A DNA stretch of 64,000 nt. Origin: Aquatica leii. Taxonomy: Eukaryota > Arthropoda > Insecta > Coleoptera > Lampyridae. Every line of letters starts with the position of its first letter. The first letter of the stretch is position 1. Position numbers and translations under genes: made by a program. Of the stretch, positions 1 to 10,880 are shown one piece after another. Under the pieces are notes generated by a model that was given only the letters and a program-made list of their open reading frames with translations, was not told where the DNA came from and searched no databases. The DNA is taken from NCBI GenBank assembly GCA_035610365.1, contig CM069435.1, positions 14,559,123-14,623,122 of the forward strand, written 5' to 3'.

Positions 1-560
1 GAAAATTCGCCCCGTCCAATATTTTGCTTCATTAGTTTAACTCTGGCAAGAAACGGTGATAAGATGGACTTTGCTTTAATCAAATTTAGACTGTCGTCTT
101 GTAACTGCAAATTAACCATATTAAATTTTGTAAACAAATCTGTTAAATAGACGATGTCTGTTTTCCACTTCATTAAATTGTCTTTTAAAAATATATCTTT
201 AGTATCCAGAAATTCTAAAATAGTCTCAAAAAGTGCAAAAAATCTTGTCAAACATAAGCCTTTCGACAGCCAGCGCACTACAGTGTGAAGGAGTAATTGA
301 TGAAAGTGTTCGTCATTTTCTTCACACAACTGCGCAAATAACCGCGTATTCAACGCGTTGCTTCGGATTCGGTTTACTGCCTAATTGAAGAGATTCATGC
401 AATCTAACAGTCAAATTTTTAGCAACTAAATGTTGTCGATGGATGACGCAATGTATTCGTAACACTCCTGACACATTTTGTTTTAAATAGCTTATAAATC
501 CACGATAATGTCCAACCATAGCAAGTGCTCCATCTGTAGCTACTGATATTATATTTGATA
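1..560 (-). pseudogene. hAT transposase fragment (ZBED5/SCAND3-like), cut by the window edge
   Basis: Read on the minus strand from about 560 down to 1. It encodes the central part of a hAT transposase of the type seen in ZBED5/SCAND3-like proteins. Visible blocks in order are VATDGALAMVGHYRGF, HCVIHRQHLVAKNL, then LLHTVVRWLSKGLCL and SILSPFLARVKLMKQNIGRG, all within the RNase H-like core of this family. The first two blocks lie in one frame and the rest in the next, so a single-base frameshift sits near 378. The reading is open to base 1, so the gene continues outside the window. No BED finger or dimerisation domain is included. It adjoins an unrelated copia fragment at about 560, so it is truncated there too. 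Family call is firm; activity is excluded by the frameshift. Confidence 0.85.
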
Positions 561-562
561 AA

Positions 563-1680
563 TTGAATTAAATTAGAAGAAAATGTTTTGCAAGTTTCAT
601 TTAAAGATAAGCAAGTGTTCATCAAAAACAAAAGAAAATCAGAATTTACAGGAAAGCTAATTGGAAACGTATATATTGTTTCATTTGAAATTATGTTAAA
701 TAAAATGACAGCAATTAGTGCAATTGATGCAATGTTGTTACACAGAAGGATGGGCCATTCATCACAATATCCATCACCAATTCTTTGTGAAATTTGTCTA
801 CAAGGGAAACAAACAATATTACCATCGTATTCAATTAAAGATTATCTAAAACCAAAGAAAATATTAGAAATTATTTCAAATGACGTTCGTGGTCCAATAA
901 ATCCAACAACATACGATGGTAATAAATATTATATGTTTCATTTATTGATAATTTTTAACATTTCTGTGTTATTTATCTTATCAGCAAGAAAAGCGAAATC
1001 ATTGATGAATTCAAAGAGTATATAATGTACACTCAAAGTAAATTTACCACAAAAGTTGAAAAATTTAGATGTGATAATGGTGGGGAATATAAATTATAAA
1101 AGTTTAAAAATTTGTGTTTAAATCATGGAATAAAGATCCAGTACACAATAGCTAGAAACCTAGAAATGGAATTGCAGAAAGACTTAATCGCACTATTATG
1201 GAAAAAGAAAAGATGTCTCTTGTTCGACTCAAAATAAAAAAATCACTGTGGGGTGAAGCAGTCAAGGTAGCAGCTTATTTATTGAACAGGACAGAAACTA
1301 ATGTTCTACCAAACAGGAAGACCCTATCTGAAATTTGGTATGGATATAAACCAAACTATAGTAAAATTAAATTATTTGGACGCAATGCTTACAACCTAAT
1401 CCCAAAAGAAGACAGAAAATCTAAGTTAGATTAACACAACAAAAAGTTAATAATGGTAGGATATACTGACAATGGTTACAGATTATGGGATTCAGAGAAT
1501 AATAAAATAGTCAATTGGAGAAATGTGATTTTTAACGAAAAGCCTCAGGAAATTGAGATAGATATTGAAAATGAAGATGAAGCACATGAGCAGGGTGTAC
1601 AATATGACGATTTACAAGCAACTAGTAATATATTAAGGAAAAGTACAAGATTAAACGTAGACCAACTTATTTAAATGACT
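563..1680 (+). pseudogene. Ty1/copia Pol fragment: GAG-pre-integrase and integrase
   Basis: Plus-strand copia polyprotein segment. From about 588 it reads through the pre-integrase zinc motif (LLHRRMGH, CEICLQGKQ), then the integrase core. The first catalytic Asp is in SNDVRGPI, the second in RCDNGGEY (about 1075), and the Glu in NGIAERLNRTIMEK (about 1160-1205). The integrase C-terminal part follows (WGEAVKVAAYLLNR, then YTDNGYRLWD). Several frame changes and stops (about 1025, 1100, 1435) break it. It ends at about 1675, before any reverse transcriptase, and abuts a minus-strand Gypsy fragment. Integrase catalytic residues are all recognisable even though the frame is lost. Confidence 0.9.
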
Positions 1681-1684
1681 ATCA

Positions 1685-2830
1685 CTTATGTGACAAAGAA
1701 AACTTATTAGCAGCTCTATCAGTAAGCCAACTGGTCTCAGATAGTTCGTTGCACTGCACTTTAAGTGAAACGACACCTAAGGGCTTTAAAACACTACCAC
1801 CAAATGCCTCCAACATTATTTGTGTATCTCGTAGCTGCGACTCTGAAACGCCAACTTCACTCAGCGTTTTACGTGACAGTACGTTTACATCAGCACCTGT
1901 TTCTAATTTAAATTTAATAGGCACACGATTACCACCAACATTTACAGTTTGAAACCACGAGTTGATCGATAGTACTTTATTGTTCCGATTACTTACTCTA
2001 ATGATGTTGATTGTAAAATCAGATTTGTCAGAATTTTCTACCATTGGCTGATCCTGTCCCTGAAGCACTTTCACATTCTTTACCTTACACGAAATTGCAA
2101 AATGATTTAATTGTCTACATTTACGGCCCATTTTCCTAAAAGCAGGACTTTCACGAACTCCATGCAAAGTTTGACATCTTCTGCATTGAAATTTTTCACG
2201 AAAGTGCCTCTCATTTTTCAGTAATTTCTTACCAGCACCACCAGATTTTGAAACTGACTTCTCCGTGATAGCCTCAACTTCAGCTGCAAATTTCTAGCCT
2301 GTGATTTAGAAATTTCAGCAGCTCGACATAAGTTTACAGCTTTTGACAGGTCAAGATTTTCCACATGTAACAATCTTTCCTGTATGGCTTTGTCATAAAT
2401 TCCTAAAACAATTCTATCACGAATCATCTCTTCACATAAAGCATCAAATTCGCAGGGCTGCGACAATTACTTGATATCCATTAAGAACTGATCAAAACCT
2501 TCAGCTTCTTATTGAACTTAACTGTAACATTTGAAATGCTCAAAGACAATATTTTTCTTGGGGCTGCAGTGATCCTCAAACGCTTTCAGTACACTCTAAA
2601 ACGACGCCCTTTCGGTTTCGGATAACGTGAACGTATTATATATTTTCACTGATTCTTTAGCAATTATATTTAAGAAGATTGCAATTTTTGTTTTATCATC
2701 CTTCCCACATTTGTCGGGTGCCTTAAGGTAAATTTCGAAGTTTTGTTTAAATTTGCGCCAGTTCACATTTAAATTTCCTTGCAGTGACAAATTGGCTGGG
2801 GGTTTAAATTCCATTTCGACGTGGTTTTCT
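1685..2830 (-). pseudogene. Ty3/Gypsy Gag-protease fragment (K02A2.6-like group)
   Basis: Minus-strand retrotransposon segment. Gag starts with the ATG at about 2812 (MEFKPPANLSLQGNLNVNW), typical of the K02A2.6-like Gypsy group common in animals. It continues through a helical Gag region (2466-2218) and a zinc-knuckle region (CQRC, CRQLNHFAISC) to an aspartic protease-like domain around 1950-1850. There the active-site motif reads LETGADVN, where LDTGADVN is expected, so the catalytic Asp appears substituted. Frames change near 2595, 2470 and 2210. The element stops at about 1685 without reverse transcriptase. No flanking long terminal repeat could be delimited. Confidence 0.85.
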
Positions 2831-5110
2831 TTTTTATTGCCACCCTGGACAGAACTTTTTTAGGTTAAGTAGGTACAACACTAAACTTTTTTTTTGTGTT
2901 ATAATGTAACTTAACTTATATTTCTTAAAACCTTGTAAAAACACTTATAAATAGGCTAACGCCTCGACTGCGCTATGTTGTGTCTTCTCAATAATAAGAC
3001 AATAATAATTTAAAAGATTTTTAATTAATTCAGAACATTGACATTTGGTAACTGACAAACCCGGCCCACACTGTTGCCAACTCCGACACACAGTACATAG
3101 AATAGCAAAAGAAACTTGTAAAACAAAAATAAATAAAAACCAGAAAAAGAAAATAGCGTGGTGGAATAAAAAAGTAAAAAATCTGCTAAAAACAAAAAGT
3201 GGCATGGAAACGGTATCAAAAGACAAAATAAAAAGTAGCCAGACAACAATACATAAGTAAAAAAATATAGCAAAGCAAGTGGTACGAGAAACAAAGAGGA
3301 AAGAAGAAGACTTGTGACCTGCGTTTGATGATTCAGCAGTTTTCTTTTTATGACCGGCCCCATAAATAGATTTAGCTGGCTGAATTGGCGTTTTTTTTTG
3401 TAGTTTGGTTTTGTTTTCATCGTTTGATACGGTATTGGCATCGAGAACGTTTTGTTTGTTGTTTGTGTGGTTTGAGTTTAATGATATTTCAAGTTGTTTT
3501 CAATCATTATTGAAATTTTCTTTTAAATGCATAAAGATCCGTAATTTTGAGTTTAATTTAGTACTTTATTTGGTTATCTTCGTAGAATACCAATTCATTA
3601 TAATTTACGACTTCCTTTGTGGAATGTAAGTTGATACATTTTTCTTGGTAATTACACTTTGATTAAGCCACCTGCAGTAATGCAAGTCTCAGCGTTCTTG
3701 TGTGAACCAAAGTCTACGTGCGGAAATTCACGTGGCTAATTATAATTGCCGTCTTTGTTTTTCTTGTTTGTTCAATGTTCTTTCTTTTACGTAGATGTTA
3801 CCGCGCAAGCGAAGAGAATTTGGTGGGAACGAGGTGTTAAATATGAGAATAATCATCAATCGAGGGTTGGTGGCAATTTTAAATTACCGGTTACCGGTTG
3901 GTAAGGGTACGTTTCGTTATGCCCTACCGCGGAAGTTAAAAAGAAAATTGGTACCGTGAAAATGTAGTGTAGTGATGGAAAAGTTTGATTTTTATCTTCT
4001 TTTCAATATTCGTAATTTACGGATTAAGCAAATTTCACGGTTTCCATAATTATAACGCAAGTTTCAAGTTGGATATTCAATCGTTGGGTTGTACTGTGTC
4101 CAATCTTCGCATTTGTGCGGATTATGTTAAGTGTTAATAAAGAAATTCTTCCGCCGGCATAGAAAGTATTTGGAGTACCTTTTCGTTTGGCCATCCCGGA
4201 CCACCTAACCATAAGTACGTTCCTGCAGTTACGACGAATTCAAGGTATTTATGTTGCACCATTTATTTAATCGAGAAGATATTATTTACGTTTACGCGAT
4301 CAAGTGTTAAAAGCTTTGAATTTTCAATTAAAAATTACAAGTGTTTCGAAGTTATCGTTAATGTAACTAATTAATGACCGTATTTTACGGTACTGTTTTA
4401 TCCCAAGTTTAAAATTTATTAAACGGGACCGAATTATCGATTCAAATTATATGTATATAAATTAGTTTATAAGTATTTTTCATTTTGTTTTTAAATTATA
4501 TCGACACACACACGGCCGTGATCATAGATGTTTTAAGATTGATTAATTTGTGCTGTTTATTTCTTTAAAATTCTGTATTGTGTATTTTATTATTTTGTTT
4601 GTGTATTTAATTCCATTAACTGTAAATTTGTTTTGATTTAACGTGCATTCAAGTAATTTTTCTATTATTTTGCTACTGTTTTGTGTGATTAATTTTGTCA
4701 ATTTCAATTCAATTATTTTATTTTATTCTTTTATTCATTTTGTTTTATTTCGTTCAAATAAATGTTAAATTATTAAATTGTAAAGAGCTTTTAATTCCGT
4801 CGGCCTCCGCGTGTGTAACTTTATTAGTTTATTTTAGGTTTTAGCAACTGCACCCTCTAAGGTAAGTCCGTTGGGGGTGCATACTACAGAAGCGGACTTA
4901 TGGTTGGCAAGGGTCATTAGTTCATTAAGCTTTACCCCCTTCCTGGCGCCCTTTGATTTCGACATTATTATTTATCGATTTTGTGTTTTCGACAAGTCAA
5001 TCCATTTCGATCACGAAACTTTTAAATAAAACCCACCCTTTCTCCATTGAGCTAGTGGCACAACCCCCGTTTATGTTACTACATTGCAGGCAGTGACTTT
5101 GTGTTAATTT
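2831..5110. other. No recognisable gene; possible LTR/leader remnant
   Basis: No coding region I can assign. The stretch is AT-rich with T-runs at 3370-3660 and 4440-4790. A short open frame at 3795-3959 (54 codons, basic, MLPRKRREFGG start) matches nothing I know and may be chance. Around 4755-4990 there is a polyadenylation-like AATAAA, a GT-rich stretch, and a segment beginning TGGCGCCC near 4945 that resembles a retrovirus-type primer-binding site. Together these could be the end of an LTR and a leader, but I could not find a matching second LTR. Confidence 0.3.
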
Positions 5111-5114
5111 TGGC

Positions 5115-5940
5115 ATGTAACAGACTTCGGAAAAGAAATTTTGGAGTAGAAGTAGAAGCAAATCAAGTGGTCACCCGCTAGAAATACAGTAAAGGATAAG
5201 AAAACAATTGAAGAAAAAGAAACTTTAGAGAATATAAACACAGAAGAATTAGATGAAGCAATGAAAACCATCAAACTAAAAAAAGCAAGCGAACAGGACG
5301 AAATGGAACTAGAGATGATAAAATTTCTAGAGAACGGAAAAGAATGGCTACTATATTCAAAAAAACATGGAAGACAAAAAAAATCACACAGGAGTGGCAA
5401 AATAACATCATTCCAGTTTACAAGAAAGGGGAGTATGCGGACTGTGAAAACTATAGAACTTCTCCTCCACCACCTTTAAATTATACACCAAAATAGTAGA
5501 AAGAAAACTGAGAAAATACATTGACAATAGACTTGAAGAAGAAAATGCAGCATTTAGAACAAGAAGACAAACACACGATAATATCCACATATTAAGAAGT
5601 ATAATCGAAAAGAAAGAAACAAAAAGCTAAGAAATATTCGTTACATTTATTGACCTAAAAGCCTTCGACTCATTACAAAGGAAAGTAATATGGGATTGCC
5701 TAAAATAACTAAAGGTACCAATAAAATTAGTAAAAGTGATAGGAAGTATCTATAAAACAGTAAATAGAATAGCTAAAATAAATGGAGAGAAATCAGACTT
5801 TTTTCAGATGAAAGTAGAAAAAATAGGGTGAAATAGTCTAAACCCACTACTCTTTATAGTAATCATGGACAGATTGTTAATAAATACTAGGACAAGTACC
5901 AAACAAAGCCAGACAGAGATAGGGTATAATAATCTCTGTA
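5115..5940 (+). pseudogene. LINE reverse transcriptase, 5' segment
   Basis: Plus-strand non-LTR retrotransposon reverse transcriptase. The segment encodes the fingers and early palm: AMKTIKLKKASEQDEMELEM, then VYKKGEYADCENYR in another frame, KIVERKLREYIDNRLEEENA, and the first catalytic block FIDLKAFDS (about 5646-5675). It has several frame changes (about 5340, 5480) and internal stops (about 5628, 5705, 5830). The Sola-like transposon begins immediately after base 5940, and the same reading frame resumes at 8995. The upstream endonuclease is absent, so this copy is 5'-truncated. The RTE/L2-like style of the C-terminal part suggests the clade, but I do not assign one firmly. Confidence 0.85.
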
Positions 5941-5953
5941 CCCTAGAGGTAAA

Positions 5954-6177
5954 CAGTCGTAACTCCAGTTTTTGGCTAATTGGAGTTAAAGTCGTTTTGC
6001 ATAAAATCGAGGTGTGCTTTTTTCGGTGGTAAAACATAGTAACTCCAATTCTATTAGTTAGCGAGTTATAACTGTAAGAAACAGTCGTAACTCCCATTTT
6101 GTTTGAGGTAAAAAGCCGCATCTTCTTTATGTTTCTCAGTTATATGATATAGCACGGAAGTAAAGAGTCGTAACTCC
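5954..6177. repeat. Subterminal repeats of the Sola-like element
   Basis: Four copies of an ACAGTCGTAACTCC-like 13-14-mer lie in the left end, at 5954-5966, 6034-6046 (degenerate), 6081-6094 and 6164-6177. A fifth, AGTCGTAAGTGCC, lies near the right end at 8781-8793, and the motif is part of the terminal repeat itself. Reiterated subterminal motifs are commonly transposase binding sites, so this is an inference about function. Confidence 0.7.
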
Positions 6178-6223
6178 ATTTTGGTCTTTGCAGTGTGCAC
6201 TCGATAATAAATAAAACTGTAAA

Positions 6224-8613
6224 ATGAGTTGCAGGTGTAAAAGAATACTACAGCTTGCTTTAGAAAGTAAAATTGAAAATGTTTCATTAGTTGGTAAGTA
6301 CAATAATTAATTTTATTAATGAGAACAATAATTAAATTGTAGAAAATGTTGAGGTTATGTTATTTTCAACAACTTTTGTAAATATTAAGTTCCAATAAGT
6401 ACCTATGTTACGTAACAACGGTTTATAATAAATATACTGCGTTGAAATATTTTATTAATTTAGGTAAACGTAAGATGTTGTGTTTAATTAGTGGAGATAC
6501 GATTGTTTACCTCTATTTTTATTTTATACTTATTTCAGGGGGATCAAACGAATCTAGCAATGCCACAGGAAATATCAATGTAAATAGCGAAACAAAATGT
6601 CAGGTGGTGCATGCAGAACAAAATAATGTAGATGATGGAATTGACAGTGAAGAAGACTTTTTTGCCGACAACAGTGATAATGACCCTGATTATGTTGCAG
6701 AACCTAGTGATCACAGCAGTGAAGATGCTTACCTAAATTCACAAAATCAAGAAAAAGTCTGTGCACATAGTGATAATAATTCGGAAACAGTGGTTGAAAT
6801 TGAAACCGAGAAGACTGTAAGAAAATCAAGGAAACGAATAAGAAAACCTTATGAATGGAAAGCTAGTAAAAGAACACAAGCAACTCTTGCTGGAAAGGAG
6901 CATAAATCGAAATCTGGTAAATTAATTAACGCAAAATCTCTAAAACCAGGTTGTCGCCTTTGTAAAAAGAAATGCACTTTAAGGATTGCTGAAGATGTTA
7001 GAATGGAAATATTTAGCAGCTACTGGGATGAGTCAAAAAGTTGGGATTTAATACGTCAGTTTATACTTTCGCATGTGAAAAGCAAACCTACTAGCCGTAG
7101 GAGACCTACTGATGGCAGCAAAAATGAGCAAAGAAAGCAAACAATTTTTTATGATTTCGAGATAAATCGCGAAATATTTGATGTTTGTAAAGTATTCTTT
7201 TTAAACACGTTGGGAATATTGGACACCGTTGTTAGAAATATTTTAAAAAAGCGAACTACTGGAGGTTTTGTTACATCTGATATGCGAGGCCGCCACATAC
7301 CACCAAACAAACTTTCAGAAGATATTCTTAATAGAATTAGATACCACATCAAGTCATTTCCAAACTACCCTAGCCATTATAGTCGAAAGAAAACATCTAA
7401 GAAATACTTGGGCCCTGAGTTAAATCAGAAACAAATGTACAGGCTGTATAAATTAAAATGTGAGGAAAAAAGTGTTTCTAAATCGGAAACTGCGAAATTC
7501 TGGGCATATAAACACATTTTTCAAACAGAGTTTAATATTGGTTTTAAGACTCCTTCTAACGATACATGTGACAAATGCGACAATTTACATTTGCATCTTA
7601 GAGACACGTCCTTGGGAGACGAAGAAAAAAGTAAAACACAACAAGATTATGATAACCACCTTGAAGACGCAGAAGACAGATACCGGGAAAAGCGACAGGA
7701 CAAGGAAGTGAGCAAGGATAATAAAGGAACTACAAAAGTTATAATGCTAGATTTGCAAAAATGCCTTCCAACCCCGTACCTGTCCAATGCACAAAGCTTT
7801 TATTTATTGAAGTTATGGACTTTAAATCTAACAATATACGATGCTACAAAAAAAAATCGTATTGTATGGTATGGGACGAATCACAAGTTGGGAGAGGAGG
7901 CCATGAAATTGCGTCAGCGTTATTGAAATGGGCAGAAAATGTTCTTAAAAATTCTGGAATAGAAACATTGATAATATGGTCTGATAATTGCCCTAGGCAA
8001 AATAGAAATTTTATAATGATGGTCAATTACTTCTGGCTCCTAAACCTATGTTCATCCTTAAAAACAGTTACACATAAATTTCTTCTACGGGGACTTGGAG
8101 GCAGATCATGTTCATGGATTAATTGAACGCACTATTAAAAAACAATCAACAATGCAAATTGTTACGCCATGGGATTGGCAACAACTCATAAGATCCTCAG
8201 ATGCTACTGTTTATAATATGAATCTGGACGACTTTAAAAACTTTGAAATTCTGTATTCCCGGCAGGGAGCACCCTTTGTCAACAGAAAATTAAACACCGA
8301 CAAAGAAAATTTTTTAATATCTCAGGCTGTGTGGCTTGAAGCTCGTGACGATTCACCTGGCATGATTTATTATAAAACAAAGATGACAAATGCAGACTTT
8401 AAAAAGATACATTTGTCCAGAACAAACAGAACAACAATAATAATTTTACCACAAGAACTACCTGCTAATAGGAAAAGTCCAAAAGGCATTAGCAAGAAAA
8501 AGTATGATCATTTAATTACATTGTTACAATGGGTTTCAGTTCAATTTTACGAATTCTACAGAAGCTTACCAGTTACCAAACAAGATGACGAGAATGAACA
8601 AGATGACGCGTAA
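6224..8613 (+). pseudogene. Sola-like transposase, two exons, two frameshifts
   Basis: Exon 1 is 6224-6293, starting MSCRCKRILQLALESK and ending at a strong donor (G/GTAAGT at 6294). Exon 2 starts at 6539 after TTTCAG and joins in phase to give VGGSN. The 245-bp intron is otherwise without feature. The protein has an acidic N-terminus (DSEEDFFADNSDNDPD), a Cys-rich segment (PGCRLCKKKCTL), a second Cys pair (CDKCD), and core motifs LDLQKCLPTPYLSNAQSF, VWDESQVGRGGHEIASA, IWSDNCPRQNRNF and HMEADHVHGLIER-like residues. These fit a DDE-type core (D in LDLQ, D in SDNC, D/E in the last block). Frame is lost at a run of nine A (7848-7856) and again near 8092, where a few bases are missing just before EADHVHG. 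The stop is at 8611-8613, with AATAAA near 8697. The family is widespread in insect genomes. Confidence 0.8.
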
Positions 8614-8994
8614 CATTTTTTTTTTCATTTCATTGTTTTTTTCATTTTTCTGTTTTTTTTTTAAAATAATATATTGTTGTGTACTGCCATTACTTTAATA
8701 AAAATTGTTTTCATAATTAACTTGTGTTTACTTACGGTCTATTTGTTGTGCATTACCTGTGGTTTTTGTTGGGGGTAAATAGTCGTAAGTGCCAAAATAA
8801 AATCCCAGATAGGCGATGGGATCGTGACAATATGTTAAATGGGAAAAGCATCTGAAGTTAAGGTAACGCCCAAATAATCTAATTAATCCATTTTTAATGT
8901 ATAACAAAATTTCAGTATTAAATGCCAGATTAACATTATTGTTATAATTCTGTAAAGTTTACAATATTGGATTTACGACTGTTTACCTCTAGGG

Positions 8995-9211
8995 TACAGA
9001 TCTAGTATCAATAAAAATCGACTGCCTACTATGTGCAAACGATATAGTGTTAGTATCAGACCAAAAAATGAAACAGTTGACGAAAATATGTAGTAACAAA
9101 ATAGAAAAGCTGGGAATGGAAATTAATATTATGAAATGTAAAACAATGATCATAAATAGCAAGAACAAAGTAGAAAATATACATTAAAGAAAAAAATAGA
9201 GAATGTAACAA
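8995..9211 (+). pseudogene. LINE reverse transcriptase, middle segment
   Basis: Continues the LINE frame directly from base 5940. It contains the catalytic block expected to read YADD/F, here LLCANDIVLVSDQ (Ala-Asn-Asp instead of Ala-Asp-Asp), followed by KLGMEINIMKCKTMIIN, the usual post-catalytic helix. A stop falls at about 9185. It is cut at 9211 by the minisatellite element and resumes at 10952. Confidence 0.85.
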
Positions 9212-9233
9212 CCCATAGAGGAAAGTACCATAG

Positions 9234-9440
9234 GCCCAGGCTTGATCCAGGCTTGGTCCAAGTCTGTACAAGTCTATAGGCCAGGCTTGGGCCAGCTTTG
9301 GAAAAAGTCTGGAATGATAACCATGGCCCAGTCCTGGTCGCTAGGCCTGGGCCATGCTCAGTTGCCAGACCTGGGCCATGCTCAGTTGCCAGACCTGGGC
9401 CATGCTTAGTTACCAGTATTGGGCCACGCTTAATTGCTAA
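9234..9440. repeat. Short GGCCCAGG/CTTGG repeat array at left end of copy 1
   Basis: Degenerate units of about 22-24 bp built on CTGGGCCATGCTCAGTTGC; the clearest copies are at 9342-9420. The part nearest the terminus is made of GGCTTGGTCCAAG-type words. The same array, inverted, ends copy 2 (62735-62955). Confidence 0.8.
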
Positions 9441-10207
9441 AACTAGCTCAAAATTAAATGCCAAGAATTAAGCATTATTAAAACAATGGAATAAATAATT
9501 GTATGAACGTATTTACACTTTATTGTTATTACTTGTATTATGTACTATTTAAATTACATAAAGTTTTTTAATTACTATTTAGATCTCGTCTTAAATTATA
9601 TTAACATTTAGCTAGTACAGTGATTGTTCTCCATCACTAGTTCACATTCAAGTTCAACTCATTTTGGCACCTTTTGTTTGATATTTTTTGGTTTTCTGTA
9701 TCACTAGAGTCATTAACGTCACTCGCACAGCTGATGTTTACACTTTGATTATTTAAACTTTGCCGGTTAACATCTAAATTAGTTTTTTTATTCAAAACTT
9801 TTTTGGTTTATTTAACGCACACTATCTTTAAACTCTAAGGTAAGAATCAGACATAATTACTTTTAGTATCCTCGCCTCGTGATAATTGCGGAGTAAACAA
9901 AAGAAATTATGTTTGAAAGTTTTTTCCTTCTAGTTAAAACGTACTAACATTCAATGACTGTATAACTGAATGTCAGAGATTTGATTCATCACCTTTACTA
10001 CTCTAGCAATGAGAATAATCTTACATTTAACTAACAGATGGTGTAAACAAGGATGGCGGCTGCGCTAAACGAAAATACCCGAATCTCGCCATACGTAACC
10101 GAACGGCTCAAGTTTCAATTCTACACTTTCGATATTATCATAACTCAACTTATTAACCAATTTTAAAAAATTTTTAACATTGAAAAAAAATTATTATTTC
10201 TATTTTC

Positions 10208-10880
10208 TTGGATAATCCAGCCTTGGCCAAGGCTGGGTCAACCAGTCTTGAACTAAGCTTGGGTCCCTATGGAATAGGACGGCTGGGTTATCTAGGCTTG
10301 GGCCAAACTTGGATTCTCATGGAATGGCCAAGGATGGGTTATACAAGCTTGGGCCAAGCTTGGCTAATAATTTGCATGGCCGAAGCTGGGTCAACCAGTC
10401 TTGGCCCAAGCTTAGGTTTCCATGGAATAGTCAAGGATGGGTTATGCAAGCTTGGGTAAGAATTGGCATGGCCGAGGATGGGTCAACCAGTGTAGGACCA
10501 AGCTTGGGTCCCCATGGAATGGCCAAGACTGGGTTATCCAGGCTTGGGCCAAACTTGGATTTTCATGGAATGGCCAAGGATAGGTTATACAAGCTTGGGC
10601 CAAGCTTAGCTAATAATTTGCATGGCTGAGGATGGGTCAACCAGTGTAGGACCAAGCTTGGGTCTCCATGGAATGGCCAAGGCTAGGTTATCCAGGCTTG
10701 GGCAAAACTTGGATTCTCATAGAATGGCCAAGGATGGGTTATCCAAGCTTGGGCCAAGCTTGGCTAATAATTTGCATGGCCGAAGCTGTGTCAACCAGTC
10801 TAGGCTCAAGCTTGGGTCCTCATGGTATGGCCAAGGCTGAGCTACCCAGTCTTGGGCCAAGTCTGGGCCAATACAGGTAC
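10208..10880. repeat. Minisatellite array of 46-57-bp monomers
   Basis: Eleven or so monomers, most beginning CATGG (10319, 10375, 10422, 10468, 10514, 10565, 10621, 10667 and on). Two families alternate: one with GGCCAAGGATGGGTTATAC followed by AAGCTTGGGCCAAGCTTGG, the other with CCGAAGCTGGGTCAACCAG. Monomer lengths of 46, 51 and 56-57 bp recur in order, giving a higher-order period. Long open frames through the array (MAEDGSTSVGPSLGPHGM type) are a by-product of repetition, not evidence of a protein. Confidence 0.9.

Larger units (their letters stand above)
5941..8994 (+). mobile_element. Sola-like DNA transposon, complete, 3054 bp
   Basis: Complete element inserted in the LINE. The termini are perfect inverted repeats of 22 bp: CCCTAGAGGTAAACAGTC... 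at 5941-5962 and its complement at 8973-8994. The flank is TA on both sides. Equivalently, GTAC reads on both sides if the outermost C/G is counted as target, and because GTAC is palindromic the two readings cannot be separated. Joining the flanks with one target copy gives a continuous LINE frame (IGYNNLCTDLVSIKIDCLL), which proves the boundaries. Inside is one spliced transposase gene. The candidate superfamily is Sola (4-bp duplications), based on the transposase motif style and the possible 4-bp target; this assignment is from memory of the family. Confidence 0.85.

Noticed and set aside
3025..3441. Minus-strand open frame of 138 codons rich in Phe and Leu
   Set aside because: Produced by T-rich sequence; no domain or codon pattern.
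4940..4960. TGGCGCCC as a definite primer-binding site
   Set aside because: Only eight bases match the typical start and no paired LTR was found; mentioned only as a possibility.
10309..10840. Long open frames of repetitive Gly/Ser/Pro-rich protein through the minisatellite
   Set aside because: Several frames and both element copies show similar open frames; they follow from the repeat sequence and lack start, splice or codon evidence.
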